Below, piece after piece: positions 55,179 to 63,635 of a stretch of 64,000 nucleotides of DNA (position 1 is the first letter of the stretch; every line of letters begins with the position of its first letter). The translations under genes and the position numbers were made by a program. Origin of the DNA: an uncultured Acidobacteriia bacterium (GTDB taxonomy: Bacteria > Acidobacteriota > Terriglobia > Bryobacterales > Bryobacteraceae); assembly GCA_903907865.1 (NCBI GenBank), contig CAIVPR010000126.1, positions 62,001 to 126,000 on the forward strand, given 5' to 3'. A model generated the notes under the pieces. It ran no database searches, was not told the origin of the DNA, and saw only the letters and a program-made list of their open reading frames with translations.

Positions 55179-56568
55179 GGATCTCCTCGGGTGGAGGCGC
55201 AATCAGGGGCTCTAGTAGTTGTCGCAAGCGTTCTTCCGGGAACGGGCTGTCACGTTCGAAGAGGATCGAGGATTGTAATTGTGTCCCAGCAGTCGGTCCT
55301 GCGGCTACGAGTGCGCTCGCGAGCAGCCGGGGCGCTCCTGAACGCCGCGCTTTCGCTGCTGCAAGATCAGCCAATGCGCGTTCTTGCCATTGAAGGTTCG
55401 AGTCCGACCCGCAAACGATTAGGGCGCTGCATTCGCGGAGGGATCGCTGGTGATCTGAAAGTGCAGTCCGACTGGATGGTTTAGGAGTCTGTTGGATGTC
55501 GATTGCGCCCGGAGCCCACGCCGCGACGAAGCTCCGGATACACTCAGCGGCCCGGACGCTGTAGGGATCGGCGTGATCAAAGTGCAAGTACAATGACGTC
55601 GTACGCACTTCGACGGCTGAGGCCACATGCTCCAAGATGTCAGGAAGAAGAGCTCCGAAATCGGCACCTTGATAGACAAGCCACGGCCCACCGTGTTTCC
55701 ATCGTCGATTCTCAATGTCTTCCATCAATTGCTTGGACGGGTGTTCCGCAACTTTGTCTTCAAGAAGAACGAACACCTTCGACGTTTGAGATGGAGCTGC
55801 CAGATCGATGTACCGCCGTTCAAGGTGACCGGAGGATGCGTCGATTACGTGAACGCTTGCCTTCGACTGGCGAATGGACTCTTTCACCAACTCGTCCGAC
55901 AATGTTGCGACCTCGCCATACGGATGGTTCGCAACGGCGAGTTTTCTGTTCTTGATTTCCGTAATCAGGATGCTGCGATGCCGACTAGCCTCATGGCTGC
56001 CACTTGCAACGAAAACTTGCGGGAAGCCCCTTAGTCGCTCGTACAGAACGTCCCTGACAGTATTCGCCAGAATGTTCACGGCATCCTTGAAGGCTTTACT
56101 CTCCGGACCAAACTCGCTAATAATACCATTATTCCGCCTGTAAAAATCAATATGAAGGTAATGGCTCTGGAAGTCGAGGTGCTTATCTTGGTCCCATGGA
56201 ATCTTGACCACTTTAAAAAAACCGGGTCCGGCTTGCCGCGCCGCGCCTCTCCCCGCCCGCCTCTCTAGGAAGCGATTCAGCTCTAGGGCGCACCAGTCCG
56301 AACCTTGGTACGACGGATCCAGAACGGCCACCAAGGTGGACGACTGGTCCAGCCTCACTTGGATCGTGTCGAGCAAATGGTCACCAGGAGCAACATTACG
56401 GGGCGCGTAAAAAACAATGCCTCGGGATGCGGAAGTCTCCTCCTTGATTCCGAGGAGGACGCGCAAGCGTTTCTCCAAGGAGCCATGCAGACTCTTGACC
56501 CACCCACCTTCATCAGGGAATGCATAGCTGAGAAAACAGTCAAACGTGTCACTTGGAAGAAAGGCCAT
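55171..56568 (-). CDS. TIR-domain protein with two further TIR-like folds
   Basis: 465 residues. N-terminal TIR domain at 1-130: FDCFLSYAFPDE (box 1), LVAVLDPSYQGSDWCALELN with the W-C-x-x-E motif (W92, C93, E96), matching the NAD-cleaving Glu of prokaryotic TIR domains. A second alpha/beta unit spans about 185-300 (FVASGSHEASRHRSILITEI, VHVIDASSGHLERRYID, VFVLLEDKV) and a third about 315-440 (LYLHFDHADPYSVRAAEC, ALIVCGSDSNLQWQERALAD), both TIR/SLOG-like. No signal peptide; cytoplasmic. Its end overlaps the nSTAND start, so the two are translationally coupled. Predicted effector by TIR context; activity untested. Confidence 0.88.
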   Translation of the reverse strand: MAFLPSDTFDCFLSYAFPDEGGWVKSLHGSLEKRLRVLLGIKEETSASRGIVFYAPRNVAPGDHLLDTIQVRLDQSSTLVAVLDPSYQGSDWCALELNRFLERRAGRGAARQAGPGFFKVVKIPWDQDKHLDFQSHYLHIDFYRRNNGIISEFGPESKAFKDAVNILANTVRDVLYERLRGFPQVFVASGSHEASRHRSILITEIKNRKLAVANHPYGEVATLSDELVKESIRQSKASVHVIDASSGHLERRYIDLAAPSQTSKVFVLLEDKVAEHPSKQLMEDIENRRWKHGGPWLVYQGADFGALLPDILEHVASAVEVRTTSLYLHFDHADPYSVRAAECIRSFVAAWAPGAIDIQQTPKPSSRTALSDHQRSLRECSALIVCGSDSNLQWQERALADLAAAKARRSGAPRLLASALVAAGPTAGTQLQSSILFERDSPFPEERLRQLLEPLIAPPPEEIHA

Positions 56569-56597
56569 GGGTCGAAGGAATAGGCAAAACGTTCAAT

Positions 56598-56615
56598 TGT
56601 GAAAATTTTATCACA
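56598..56615. promoter_or_regulatory. TGTGA-N8-TCACA palindrome over the promoter of the TIR block
   Basis: Exact 5-bp inverted arms with an A/T-rich 8-base centre, 31-48 bp before the TIR start codon. It overlaps the proposed minus-10 (GATAAA, 56607-56612 on the minus strand), so a bound protein could repress. CRP/FNR-type sites have 6- or 4-base centres, so it is not one of those by spacing. A likely operator. Confidence 0.5.
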
Positions 56616-56635
56616 GGCTAGGCCGACTCGGTTAA
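56607..56635 (-). promoter_or_regulatory. Putative promoter of the TIR/nSTAND block
   Basis: On the minus strand, TTAACC (56630-56635), 17-bp spacer, GATAAA (56607-56612). This is within the 101-bp gap before the TIR ATG and would give a leader of about 33 bases. The stretch is noticeably AT-rich compared with the surroundings. Confidence 0.45.
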
Positions 56636-56669
56636 CGAAGTTGTCAGGTACAGGATAATCTGAAACGCG

Positions 56670-57158
56670 CTACTTTTCGTGCAGTTCGAGGACCGGGCCG
56701 GAGCTTTCCTCCAAGCGGAGGACAAGGTCGGTCCTCGCATCCACCTTCGCCTTCGGCAGGTTGAATGACATCCCGACCATCCGGTCGACCACCGTGTGCC
56801 CCTTGATCTCGTCGCGTGGCCTGAGCGGCGGATTGTACTGGTCTCCAATATCCGGATAGCTGCGGAACACCTTCGCCAGATCCGACGCGGCCAGCATGTT
56901 GCCGTCTCCCGGACCATTCTCGGGCACCGTCATCGACGTGTCGATGGTGCGAATCGTCATGGGAACATCGGCGTCGTTGGTGACCTTGAAGTCAATCACC
57001 ACAATCGTTGCGTTGTCATCGACCTGCAGGGTACGGACTTTCCCGATCTTGCCCTTGGGATCCAAGTGGTTGCCTCTGGAATCCACGACGGCCCACCACG
57101 TGCCCAACGCCAGAACAACGAGGCCCACCCCGAACCCGATGGCGAAACGCTGGTTCAT
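56670..57158 (-). CDS. Small membrane-anchored protein
   Basis: 162 residues. N-terminal signal anchor (FAIGFGVGLVVLALGTWWAVV, about 5-25), then a beta-rich soluble domain (KIGKVRTLQVDDNATIVVID, TNDADVPMTIRTIDTSMTV, LVLRLEESSGPVLEL). VDDNATIVVIDFKVTNDADVP is typical of Ig-like sandwiches. Its ATG lies inside the TGA of the upstream gene (TGATG, 57156-57160), so it is translationally coupled to the isomerase-like protein. No family recognised. It is not part of the TIR block, which has its own promoter after it. Confidence 0.68.
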   Translation of the reverse strand: MNQRFAIGFGVGLVVLALGTWWAVVDSRGNHLDPKGKIGKVRTLQVDDNATIVVIDFKVTNDADVPMTIRTIDTSMTVPENGPGDGNMLAASDLAKVFRSYPDIGDQYNPPLRPRDEIKGHTVVDRMVGMSFNLPKAKVDARTDLVLRLEESSGPVLELHEK

Positions 57159-58114
57159 CAGAGTTGGCCGACCATGTGCATGATGATCTTCATCGACAGG
57201 TGCGCCTTCTCGATCAAGGTGCCGTCGAAGAAATGGGTTTCCAGTCCGATGTGGCCCTTGTAGCCGTCCTTCTCCATTTGCTTCAGGATCGAGAGCCAGT
57301 CAATCTTTTCGGGACTGTCCTCGAGCAGGCCCTTGGCCTTGAACTGCGCATTGAGCATGCGGTCCTTGGGGAGTACAGAGAAGCCTGTCGGCCACGGCAC
57401 TTCCTTGAGCGGCAGGGCGTTCTGCGGATCCCAGTTGAAACCGATCCACTTCGAGGGCAGCATTGCCATGATGTCGCGGGTCTCGACTGAGGTGCCGATG
57501 TTCTGAGAGTTCTCGTTTTCGATGAGCAGCTTCACCTTGGCCTTTTCGGCGATGGGCGTGAGCTCCTCCATGGTCTGGACGATCAGCTTGTAGGTGGTCT
57601 CGGCCTCGGCCACACGCGTGCCTGTGAAGATGCGGAGCTTGTCCACGCCGAGGATGTTGGCGGCGTTGCAGGCGGCGGTGACGTCGTCCTTGCGCTTTTC
57701 CCAGCGCTTCAACTCTGCCGCGAGACGCGTGGCGCGTTGCTCGGGCGTTTCCTTGCGCAGGCGGGCGGGCTCGGTGCCGGGCCAAGTGAACTTCAGCAGG
57801 CCGGTGTTGAGGAAGGATACTTTCAGTTTTTCGGCAGCCAACTGGGCCGCGTAGCGCTTGATCTCGGGCTCGGGGAGGAAAGCGACCTCCTTCTTCAGTT
57901 CCGGAATGTTGCGCAGTTCCACCCACTGGAGGCCGTACTGGTGGGCGAAGGCGATGGCGTCGGCTTGTGTGAGGCCGATCTCGTCGGTAATGGCGGAGAT
58001 GTTGGCCTTCGTGATGTGCGAACGTGCGCCCTGAAGGGGTGCCGCCGCGACCGCACCGAGGATAGCGGACGCTCCCGTGAGCATCTCGCGCCTGGTAATT
58101 CCGGTTGAACTCAT
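57158..58114 (-). CDS. Tat-exported TIM-barrel sugar isomerase/epimerase-like protein
   Basis: 318 residues. Twin-arginine leader GITRREMLTGASAILGAVAAAPLQG. The mature part is an AP-endonuclease-2/xylose-isomerase-like TIM barrel: ISAITDEIGLTQADAIAFAH, LQWVELRNIPELK, LRIFTGTRV, KVKLLIENENSQNI (metal-ligand Glu), IGFNWDPQNALPL and HIGLETHFFDGT (metal-ligand Glu/His). Members bind divalent metals and interconvert or hydrolyse sugar derivatives. The exact reaction is unknown. First of a two-gene unit with the small membrane protein; it diverges from the ACT-domain gene with 70 bp between the start codons. Confidence 0.87.
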   Translation of the reverse strand: MSSTGITRREMLTGASAILGAVAAAPLQGARSHITKANISAITDEIGLTQADAIAFAHQYGLQWVELRNIPELKKEVAFLPEPEIKRYAAQLAAEKLKVSFLNTGLLKFTWPGTEPARLRKETPEQRATRLAAELKRWEKRKDDVTAACNAANILGVDKLRIFTGTRVAEAETTYKLIVQTMEELTPIAEKAKVKLLIENENSQNIGTSVETRDIMAMLPSKWIGFNWDPQNALPLKEVPWPTGFSVLPKDRMLNAQFKAKGLLEDSPEKIDWLSILKQMEKDGYKGHIGLETHFFDGTLIEKAHLSMKIIMHMVGQL

Positions 58115-58184
58115 GAATCACATCATATCGCCCCGGAGACGGCCACAGGTAGAGTTGCAGGCCGTAGGAGATGATGGGAGGTTG

Positions 58185-58841
58185 ATGAATTCGACAAATC
58201 ACGGCCTTCTGATCGACGCGGCGGCGGGTCCGGGTATCCTGCACGCGGTGACCGGCGTTATCGCCGAACACGGAGGCGACATCGCGGCGTGTTCGATCAT
58301 TGAAAACTCCGAGGCCGGCGCCCGGGTCTACTTCGAGGTGGGCGCGACGGAGATGGAGCCCATGGTGGAGGGTCTGCGGGCGCTGCCGATTGTCCGCAAG
58401 GTGGAACTGCTCAACAGCATGGAGCGAATCTACGGCAAGCGGATCATCATCATGGGCGGCGGCGCGCAGGTGGCGCAGGTGGCTATCGGGGCGATTGTCG
58501 AAGCCGACCGCCATAACATCCGCGGCGAACACATCTCGGTTGACACGATCCCGCTGGTGGGCGAGCAGGCCTTGGCGGACGCCGTACGGGCGGTGCCTCG
58601 CCTCCCACGGGCTCGTGCCTTGGTGCTGGCGGGGTCGCTGATGGGCGGCGACATCGAGACGGCGGTGCGGGAAGTGCGGGCAGCAGGTTTGTTGGTGGTA
58701 AGCCTGAACATGGCAGGCAGTGTGCCGGACGCGGCGGACCTTGTGGTGACAGATCCGGTGCAAGCCGGAGTGATGACCGTGATGGCGGTAGCCGACACTG
58801 CGCGGTTCACGATTGAGCGCTTGAAGCGGCGGGTGTTCTAG
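58185..58841 (+). CDS. ACT-domain regulatory protein (DUF5612-like)
   Basis: 218 residues from ATG 58185, preceded by GGGAGG; an earlier in-frame start at 58077 lies inside the divergent gene. N-terminal ACT-like domain (NHGLLIDAAAGPGILHAVTGVIAEHGGDI, ARVYFEVGATEMEPMVEGL) followed by an alpha/beta domain with IIIMGGGAQVAQVAIGAIVEADRHN and a phospho-sugar-like D-T-I-P-L. Such architectures (DUF5612) bind small ligands, often amino acids or heterocycles, and regulate metabolism. No DNA-binding motif. It stands alone with its own ribosome-binding site; no signal peptide. Confidence 0.82.
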   Translation: MNSTNHGLLIDAAAGPGILHAVTGVIAEHGGDIAACSIIENSEAGARVYFEVGATEMEPMVEGLRALPIVRKVELLNSMERIYGKRIIIMGGGAQVAQVAIGAIVEADRHNIRGEHISVDTIPLVGEQALADAVRAVPRLPRARALVLAGSLMGGDIETAVREVRAAGLLVVSLNMAGSVPDAADLVVTDPVQAGVMTVMAVADTARFTIERLKRRVF

Positions 58842-59480
58842 TTACGCGACCTTGTCCTGAATCGCCAGTTTGACCAGTTCACCGAGGGAATCGAGACCCA
58901 GGCGGGCAAAAATATCGGCGCGGTGGCTTTCCACTGTCCGAACATTGATGTCCAGACGTGCCCCGATCTCTTTGTTGCCACAACCGTCCAAGAGGAGTTT
59001 CACGACATCCACTTCGCGTGGCGTGAGGAGGTACTGGATGGGGATTCGCTCGCCAGCCTCGAGTTCCGCGGGGGACCTCGTGGCTGAATCGGACGCGAAG
59101 AAGGGCTCTCCCTGGAGCATCCGTTCGATTGCGGCGACCAAGTTTTCAGGGGCCTCGTTCTTGGCGAGGAAAGCCTTGGCACCGGCGCGTTTCAAATGGC
59201 GCATGACGGGTTCGGCGGTGTGTATCGTGAGGATCAGAACCTTGATTCCCCGAATGGAGTTTGTGAGGCGCTCGGTTACGGCCAAGCCGTTGGGCGGGGG
59301 CATGGAGAGGTGGATGATGGCCACATTGGGTCGTTGCGCCTCGCCGACAGTGATCGCCTCGGCACCGCTCGACACCACGCCGACAATCTCCCACTCTGGA
59401 TGGGCGGCCGTGATGATGCTTCGCAAACCTTCGCGGACCAACTCGTGGTCGTCGGCAATCAGAATCCGAACATTACTCAT
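58842..59480 (-). CDS. NarL/FixJ-type regulator with Asp-less receiver
   Basis: 212 residues from ATG 59480; upstream residues in frame lack homology. Receiver fold: RILIADDHELVREGLRS (acid pocket D10-D11), but the phospho-acceptor position is His57 (NVAIIHLSMPPPNGL, normally DLSMP), then LILTIHTAE and AFLAKNEAP with the conserved Lys. C-terminal LuxR helix-turn-helix (LTPREVDVVKLLLDGCGNKEIGARLDINVRTVESHRADI). It therefore cannot take phosphate in the usual way and may be a pseudoreceiver controlled by dimerisation or a ligand. It lies 55 bp after mnmE on the same strand. Confidence 0.85.
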   Translation of the reverse strand: MSNVRILIADDHELVREGLRSIITAAHPEWEIVGVVSSGAEAITVGEAQRPNVAIIHLSMPPPNGLAVTERLTNSIRGIKVLILTIHTAEPVMRHLKRAGAKAFLAKNEAPENLVAAIERMLQGEPFFASDSATRSPAELEAGERIPIQYLLTPREVDVVKLLLDGCGNKEIGARLDINVRTVESHRADIFARLGLDSLGELVKLAIQDKVA

Positions 59481-59535
59481 AGAGAACTTGCCTCCGTCGG
59501 TCCAAGACACACAAAAGCACTTGTCATACAGTAGA

Positions 59536-60879
59536 TCATTTTCCGATGCAGAAACTGCTAAAGATGTTGTAAAGTATGTCGTCGGCGGTGGTGGCACCGG
59601 TCATTTCATCCAGCGGACGCAGGGCGCAGTAGAGGTCCAACAGGACGAACTCATGGGCCAGAGACATTTCAACGGCTCCGCGAGCCTTCTCGATCATCGC
59701 TACCGCCTCCCGAAGAAAGCCTTCATGGCGCACATTGGTGACAAAGCCGCTCTCGATTTCCAGCTCGCCCACCGGGGCCATCTTCGCCAATAATGACCGG
59801 CGCAGTTCGGAAACGCCCGCACCAGTCAGGGCTGAAACACTGAGCGCGCCGTCAATGGGCACAAACTGGCGTGCATCGGACTTGTTGGCCACCAGAATTG
59901 ATCGACCCGTCTCTTGGGCCAGAGCGGCAAGCTCGCTGTCTTCCTCCTGCGGCTGGGCCGTACCGTCTACGACAACAAGGGTTAGATCGGCCTCAGCCAT
60001 CGCCTGCCGGCTACGTTCGATGCCGATCCGTTCGATAGTCTCTGACGTTTCGCGAATCCCGGCGGTATCCACGAGCCGGACCGGAATGCCTTCGATCTCC
60101 GTCTCCTCGCTAACGAGGTCGCGGGTGGTGCCCGGGATGTCGGTGACGATCGCCCGGTCCTGCTCGAGGAGGCGGTTGAACAGGCTGCTCTTGCCTACGT
60201 TGGGGCGGCCAACAATCGCCAACGTGAAGCCGTCTTGGACAAGTCGTCCATAGGAGAAACTCTGCACCAAGGCTGTCAGGGCCCCATGGATGGGGTCGAG
60301 ACGGCGCAGGATTTCACTGGATGGGGCGACGCTGATGTCGTCCTCGGCGAAATCGATGCCAGCCTCCAGGAGCGAGATCAGATCGACCAGTTGCGCCTTG
60401 ATCGGGGCGATGCGCCGGGAGAGCGCGCCACGGGTCTGTTGGACGGCCACGCGGGCCTGGTGCAGTGTCGTCGATTCGATCAGGTCTCGGACAGCTTCGG
60501 CTTGGGGAAGGTCGATGCGCCGGTTGAGAAACGCGCGCATGGTGAATTCGCCGGGGTCCGCGAGGCGCGCGCCAGCCCGGACCGCGCGGTCCAGACAGTG
60601 ACGGAGAATCACCGGAGAGCCATGGCAGGAGATTTCCACCACATCTTCTCCAGTGAATGACTTCGGTCCTGCGAACCATGTGGCGACAACCTCGTCCACG
60701 ACTTGGCCGGAGGCGTCGAGAAGATCGGCCATCGTGGCGCGACGGGGTTGCGGCTCGGACCGAAAACGGACGATCTGGCGAGCGAGGGAGACGGCTTGGT
60801 TGCCGGAAAGGCGGATCACGCCTATGGCCCCGCGTCCGAGCGGGGTCGAGATGGCGGCGATGGTATCTCTGAGGTTCAA
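59536..60879 (-). CDS. mnmE: tRNA modification GTPase MnmE
   Basis: 447 residues. N-terminal folate-binding domain ([49 protein letters not shown]), G domain with [28 protein letters not shown] and NKSD, and the C-terminal FCIGK motif with the functional Cys. With MnmG it installs the 5-carboxymethylaminomethyl modification at wobble U34 of certain tRNAs, using GTP hydrolysis. Length is family-typical. Gene order yidC-jag-mnmE is the usual one near oriC. The response regulator follows 55 bp downstream. Confidence 0.97.
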   Translation of the reverse strand: MNLRDTIAAISTPLGRGAIGVIRLSGNQAVSLARQIVRFRSEPQPRRATMADLLDASGQVVDEVVATWFAGPKSFTGEDVVEISCHGSPVILRHCLDRAVRAGARLADPGEFTMRAFLNRRIDLPQAEAVRDLIESTTLHQARVAVQQTRGALSRRIAPIKAQLVDLISLLEAGIDFAEDDISVAPSSEILRRLDPIHGALTALVQSFSYGRLVQDGFTLAIVGRPNVGKSSLFNRLLEQDRAIVTDIPGTTRDLVSEETEIEGIPVRLVDTAGIRETSETIERIGIERSRQAMAEADLTLVVVDGTAQPQEEDSELAALAQETGRSILVANKSDARQFVPIDGALSVSALTGAGVSELRRSLLAKMAPVGELEIESGFVTNVRHEGFLREAVAMIEKARGAVEMSLAHEFVLLDLYCALRPLDEMTGATTADDILYNIFSSFCIGK

Positions 60880-60891
60880 AACGAAAACGAA

Positions 60892-61581
60892 CTACCGGCG
60901 CTCACGAGGCGGTCCGTCGCGGCGCGGTCCACGATCCCGGGGGCCGCCACGCCCGCGCGGTCCGCGGTCGCGGGGGCCACGTTCGCGGTCACCGAAGGCC
61001 GGACGGTCCGGACGGGCTCCGCCGCTGGCGAACCCGCCGCCAGTGTAGGCAGGCACCGGCAGAGCAGGGAGATCCGGGATGGTCGGCATGGACGCGGGGT
61101 AGATCACGACGCCACGGGTGGGGCCGCCGCCGCAGCTTTCACTGCGCACTTCGGGCTCGTTGCGCAAGGCGATGTGGATCACCCGGCGCTCCCGGCTATT
61201 CATGGGATTGAAGCGGAAGTAGTTGCCGCTGCTCTTGACCCTCTCAGCCGCCGCCAAGGCACTGGCACGGAGTTCCTCGATGCGGAGCAGACGGTAGTCG
61301 TTGGCGTCGAATGCGATCCGGGAATGGTCGTCGGAGTGCATGCCCAGCATTTCCTGGGTAACGAGTTCCAAGGCCAACAGCAGTTCGGCGCGGTTGGCGA
61401 GGAGGAACTCCACGTCGCCGCCTTCGAACTTGACCGCGATGTCCGGATTCTCGAAATCGGGGTTGGAGTGGTCGCCCGCCTCGAGGGTGAAAGTCAGGTC
61501 AAAACCGGCGTCCGAGATGATCTGCCGGAGGAACGCCTCGATGCTGGGGCCGGTTTCCTGGATCGAATACTTTTTCGTCAA
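60892..61581 (-). CDS. jag: Jag/KhpB-like RNA-binding protein with RG-rich tail
   Basis: 229 residues. KH-like domain at about 35-90 (IAVKFEGGDVEFLLANRAEL, LLALELVTQEMLG) and an R3H domain at about 105-165 (ERRVIHIALRNEPEVRSESC, TRGVVIYPA), the Jag/SpoIIIJ-associated/KhpB arrangement. The last 45 residues are a low-complexity R-G-P/D-R-G tail (RGPRDRGPRGRGGPRDRGP), absent from most Jag proteins. KhpB proteins bind many transcripts and affect cell-wall growth. The yidC stop overlaps its start by 4 bp (61578-61581) and mnmE follows 12 bp downstream. Confidence 0.92.
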   Translation of the reverse strand: MTKKYSIQETGPSIEAFLRQIISDAGFDLTFTLEAGDHSNPDFENPDIAVKFEGGDVEFLLANRAELLLALELVTQEMLGMHSDDHSRIAFDANDYRLLRIEELRASALAAAERVKSSGNYFRFNPMNSRERRVIHIALRNEPEVRSESCGGGPTRGVVIYPASMPTIPDLPALPVPAYTGGGFASGGARPDRPAFGDRERGPRDRGPRGRGGPRDRGPRRDGPPRERR

Positions 61582-63344
61582 GAGCGTTTCCTGCCGTCCT
61601 TTGCGGTAATGACTTTGGTCGCCGGAGAGCTGGAGACCTTCAACGGGCCCGAGGTTTTGTTAAAAAACCATTGCTGGGCGATGCCGACCAAGTTACTGGT
61701 TAACCAATATAACACCAGGCCGCTCGAAGCGGGCCAGAACATGAAGCCGTACATGAGGGGCATGAACTGCATCATCTTCTGTTGCGCGGGGTCGCCGCCG
61801 GTCATTGGGGTCATCCGCTGCATGAGGTAGCTGGAGGCCACCATAACGACGGGGAGGATGCGCATGTCGGTGCCGAGGACGTTGAGATGTTCTGGCTGCG
61901 AAAGGTCGCCGACCCAGAGCCAGGTTGCGTTCCGCATCTCGACCGCGACTTGGAGGGTCTTGTAGAAGGCCCACAGGAACGGCATCTGGATCAGCATCGG
62001 AATACAACCGCCCATGGGGTTGACGCCGTTCTTCTTGTACAGATCCATCATTTCCTGCTGCTTGTTGGCGGCCCTGGGGTCGCTCATCGCCATGCCCTTG
62101 TACTTCTCGTTGATTTTGTTGAGCTCAGGCTGGAGCGACTGCATCTTGCGCATCGACTTCAGGCTGGCGAGGCGCAGCGGGAAGGTGGCGAAGCTGATCG
62201 CAAGCGTGACCAGCATGATCGCCCAACCGTAGTTGTGCGTCACGCGGGCGTTGGTGAGGCGGAGCAGGAAAAAGATGGGCTTGGCGATGATGCCGAAGAA
62301 GCCCCAGTCGATGACGGCTTCGAGCCTCGGATTCACCTTGGCGAGTTCGTCGACTTCCTTGGGGCCGATGTAGACGCCGAACTGGTTGCGCCCGCCGGAA
62401 CCGACCGCCACGCCAGGGTAGCCTTCAGGGGCGGAGCTGGCAACCGTCGCGACATTGTCATAGAAAGTGGTCGTCTGGACCGGCGTGCCTTGAGGCGCGA
62501 GGAAGACGGCGGTGAAGTATTGGTCCTGGATGCCGGAAAAGTCCAGCATGCCGTCGTTGCGGCTCGGTCCGCCCTGTGCGTCCTTGGCAGCTTGGTTGAC
62601 CAGCTTGCCCTTGTCGATGTCGTAGCGGATATTGTCCTGGTGGGCCGAAGCCTTGTCGACACGCATGTCGCCGAAACCGGCGCGCCATTGCATCAAGTGG
62701 GGCAGGGGCGCGGCACCGAGTTTGACTTCGTCGGCGTATTGGACGAGGAAGCCGTCACGGGTGAAGGCGAAGCTCTTATGGGCGGTGGTGTTGCCGTCGG
62801 AGAAGTTGTATTCGATGGACAGGCCATCGGGACCGGGCTTGGCAAGCCAGAGGGCTTGGTTGAGGTCGGTGGAGGGCTGCTGGGCGCGGAAAACGTAGCT
62901 GAACGGGTAGGCGGTCTTGGTGGCTCCAACCTGGTTGATCAGTTCGAGGGGCTTGCCGTTGGAGTCCTTGTAGTTGCGGAGGGTCCAGCTCTTGGCCACA
63001 GCGCCGCGGTTGGAGAAGACGACGCGGAAGGCGTTCGTGTCAAGGACCCATTCGCCCTCTTTGGCCGCGCCGATGAATCCAGCCGGGGTAGCCTCAGCGT
63101 TGGTGTTGGCGCTCGCAGTTGCGGCGGCGCTAGCTGCCGGCGTGGAGGCTGGATCGGCGGGTTTCGCACTCCCGGCTGGCTTGTTCGATTGCTGGGCCGG
63201 TCGGGCAGACGGCGGCGGCTCCAAGCCCAGCTTCCTGAACACGTAGGGCGACCCGGCGAGGATCGCGCCCATCAGGACCACGAAGAGGAACATCCGCAGT
63301 TCGTTGGACAGTTCTTTGGGCTTTTGGTCGGAAGGTGAACTCAT
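61578..63344 (-). CDS. yidC: Membrane protein insertase YidC
   Basis: 588 residues. N-terminal membrane helix (about 17-36 MFLFVVLMGAILAGSPYVF), a Pro/Ala-rich linker, the large periplasmic P1 domain (about 95-365), and the conserved C-terminal core with five helices: the groove-carrying segment YGWAIMLVTLAISFATFPLRLASLKSM (hydrophilic Arg), then NPMGGCIPMLIQMPFLWAFY and LYWLTSNLVGIAQQWF. Inserts proteins into the inner membrane with or without SecYEG. Basic C-terminal tail (ITAKDGRKRS). Family-typical length for the Gram-negative type. It is preceded by yidD and followed by jag. Confidence 0.97.
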   Translation of the reverse strand: MSSPSDQKPKELSNELRMFLFVVLMGAILAGSPYVFRKLGLEPPPSARPAQQSNKPAGSAKPADPASTPAASAAATASANTNAEATPAGFIGAAKEGEWVLDTNAFRVVFSNRGAVAKSWTLRNYKDSNGKPLELINQVGATKTAYPFSYVFRAQQPSTDLNQALWLAKPGPDGLSIEYNFSDGNTTAHKSFAFTRDGFLVQYADEVKLGAAPLPHLMQWRAGFGDMRVDKASAHQDNIRYDIDKGKLVNQAAKDAQGGPSRNDGMLDFSGIQDQYFTAVFLAPQGTPVQTTTFYDNVATVASSAPEGYPGVAVGSGGRNQFGVYIGPKEVDELAKVNPRLEAVIDWGFFGIIAKPIFFLLRLTNARVTHNYGWAIMLVTLAISFATFPLRLASLKSMRKMQSLQPELNKINEKYKGMAMSDPRAANKQQEMMDLYKKNGVNPMGGCIPMLIQMPFLWAFYKTLQVAVEMRNATWLWVGDLSQPEHLNVLGTDMRILPVVMVASSYLMQRMTPMTGGDPAQQKMMQFMPLMYGFMFWPASSGLVLYWLTSNLVGIAQQWFFNKTSGPLKVSSSPATKVITAKDGRKRS

Positions 63345-63359
63345 TGGGGTTTCTGTACC

Positions 63360-63635
63360 TTAGTGCGAATCGCGTTGCCGAGGGGGGACGGCGTCGAAAC
63401 CGCCCGCATGGAACGGGTGGCAGCGGGAAAGCCGCTTTAGGCCGAGCCAGACACCTTTCGCCGGCCCGTGGGTTTCGATTGCCTCGCGCATGTACACCGA
63501 GCAGGTCGGGTAGAATCGGCAGGCGGAAGGGAGCAAGGGGGAAAGAAAGCGCTTGTAGAGGTTCAGGCTTCCGGCGAGGAGGCGGACGACGGGTCCGACG
63601 GCGTCTCGGGTTGTTGGGGGGAAGCTTTGGTGCAC
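63360..63635 (-). CDS. yidD: Membrane protein insertion efficiency factor YidD
   Basis: About 91 residues from GTG 63635; no ATG lies near the homologous start. The core [57 protein letters not shown]-type sequence is the YidD signature, with the conserved C-R-F-Y-P-T-C-S and R-C-H-P-F. A small amphipathic protein at the membrane that assists YidC. The GTG lies inside rnpA, overlapping its 3-prime end by 73 bp; a shorter form starting further downstream at a non-standard codon cannot be excluded. Confidence 0.85.
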   Translation of the reverse strand: MHQSFPPTTRDAVGPVVRLLAGSLNLYKRFLSPLLPSACRFYPTCSVYMREAIETHGPAKGVWLGLKRLSRCHPFHAGGFDAVPPRQRDSH

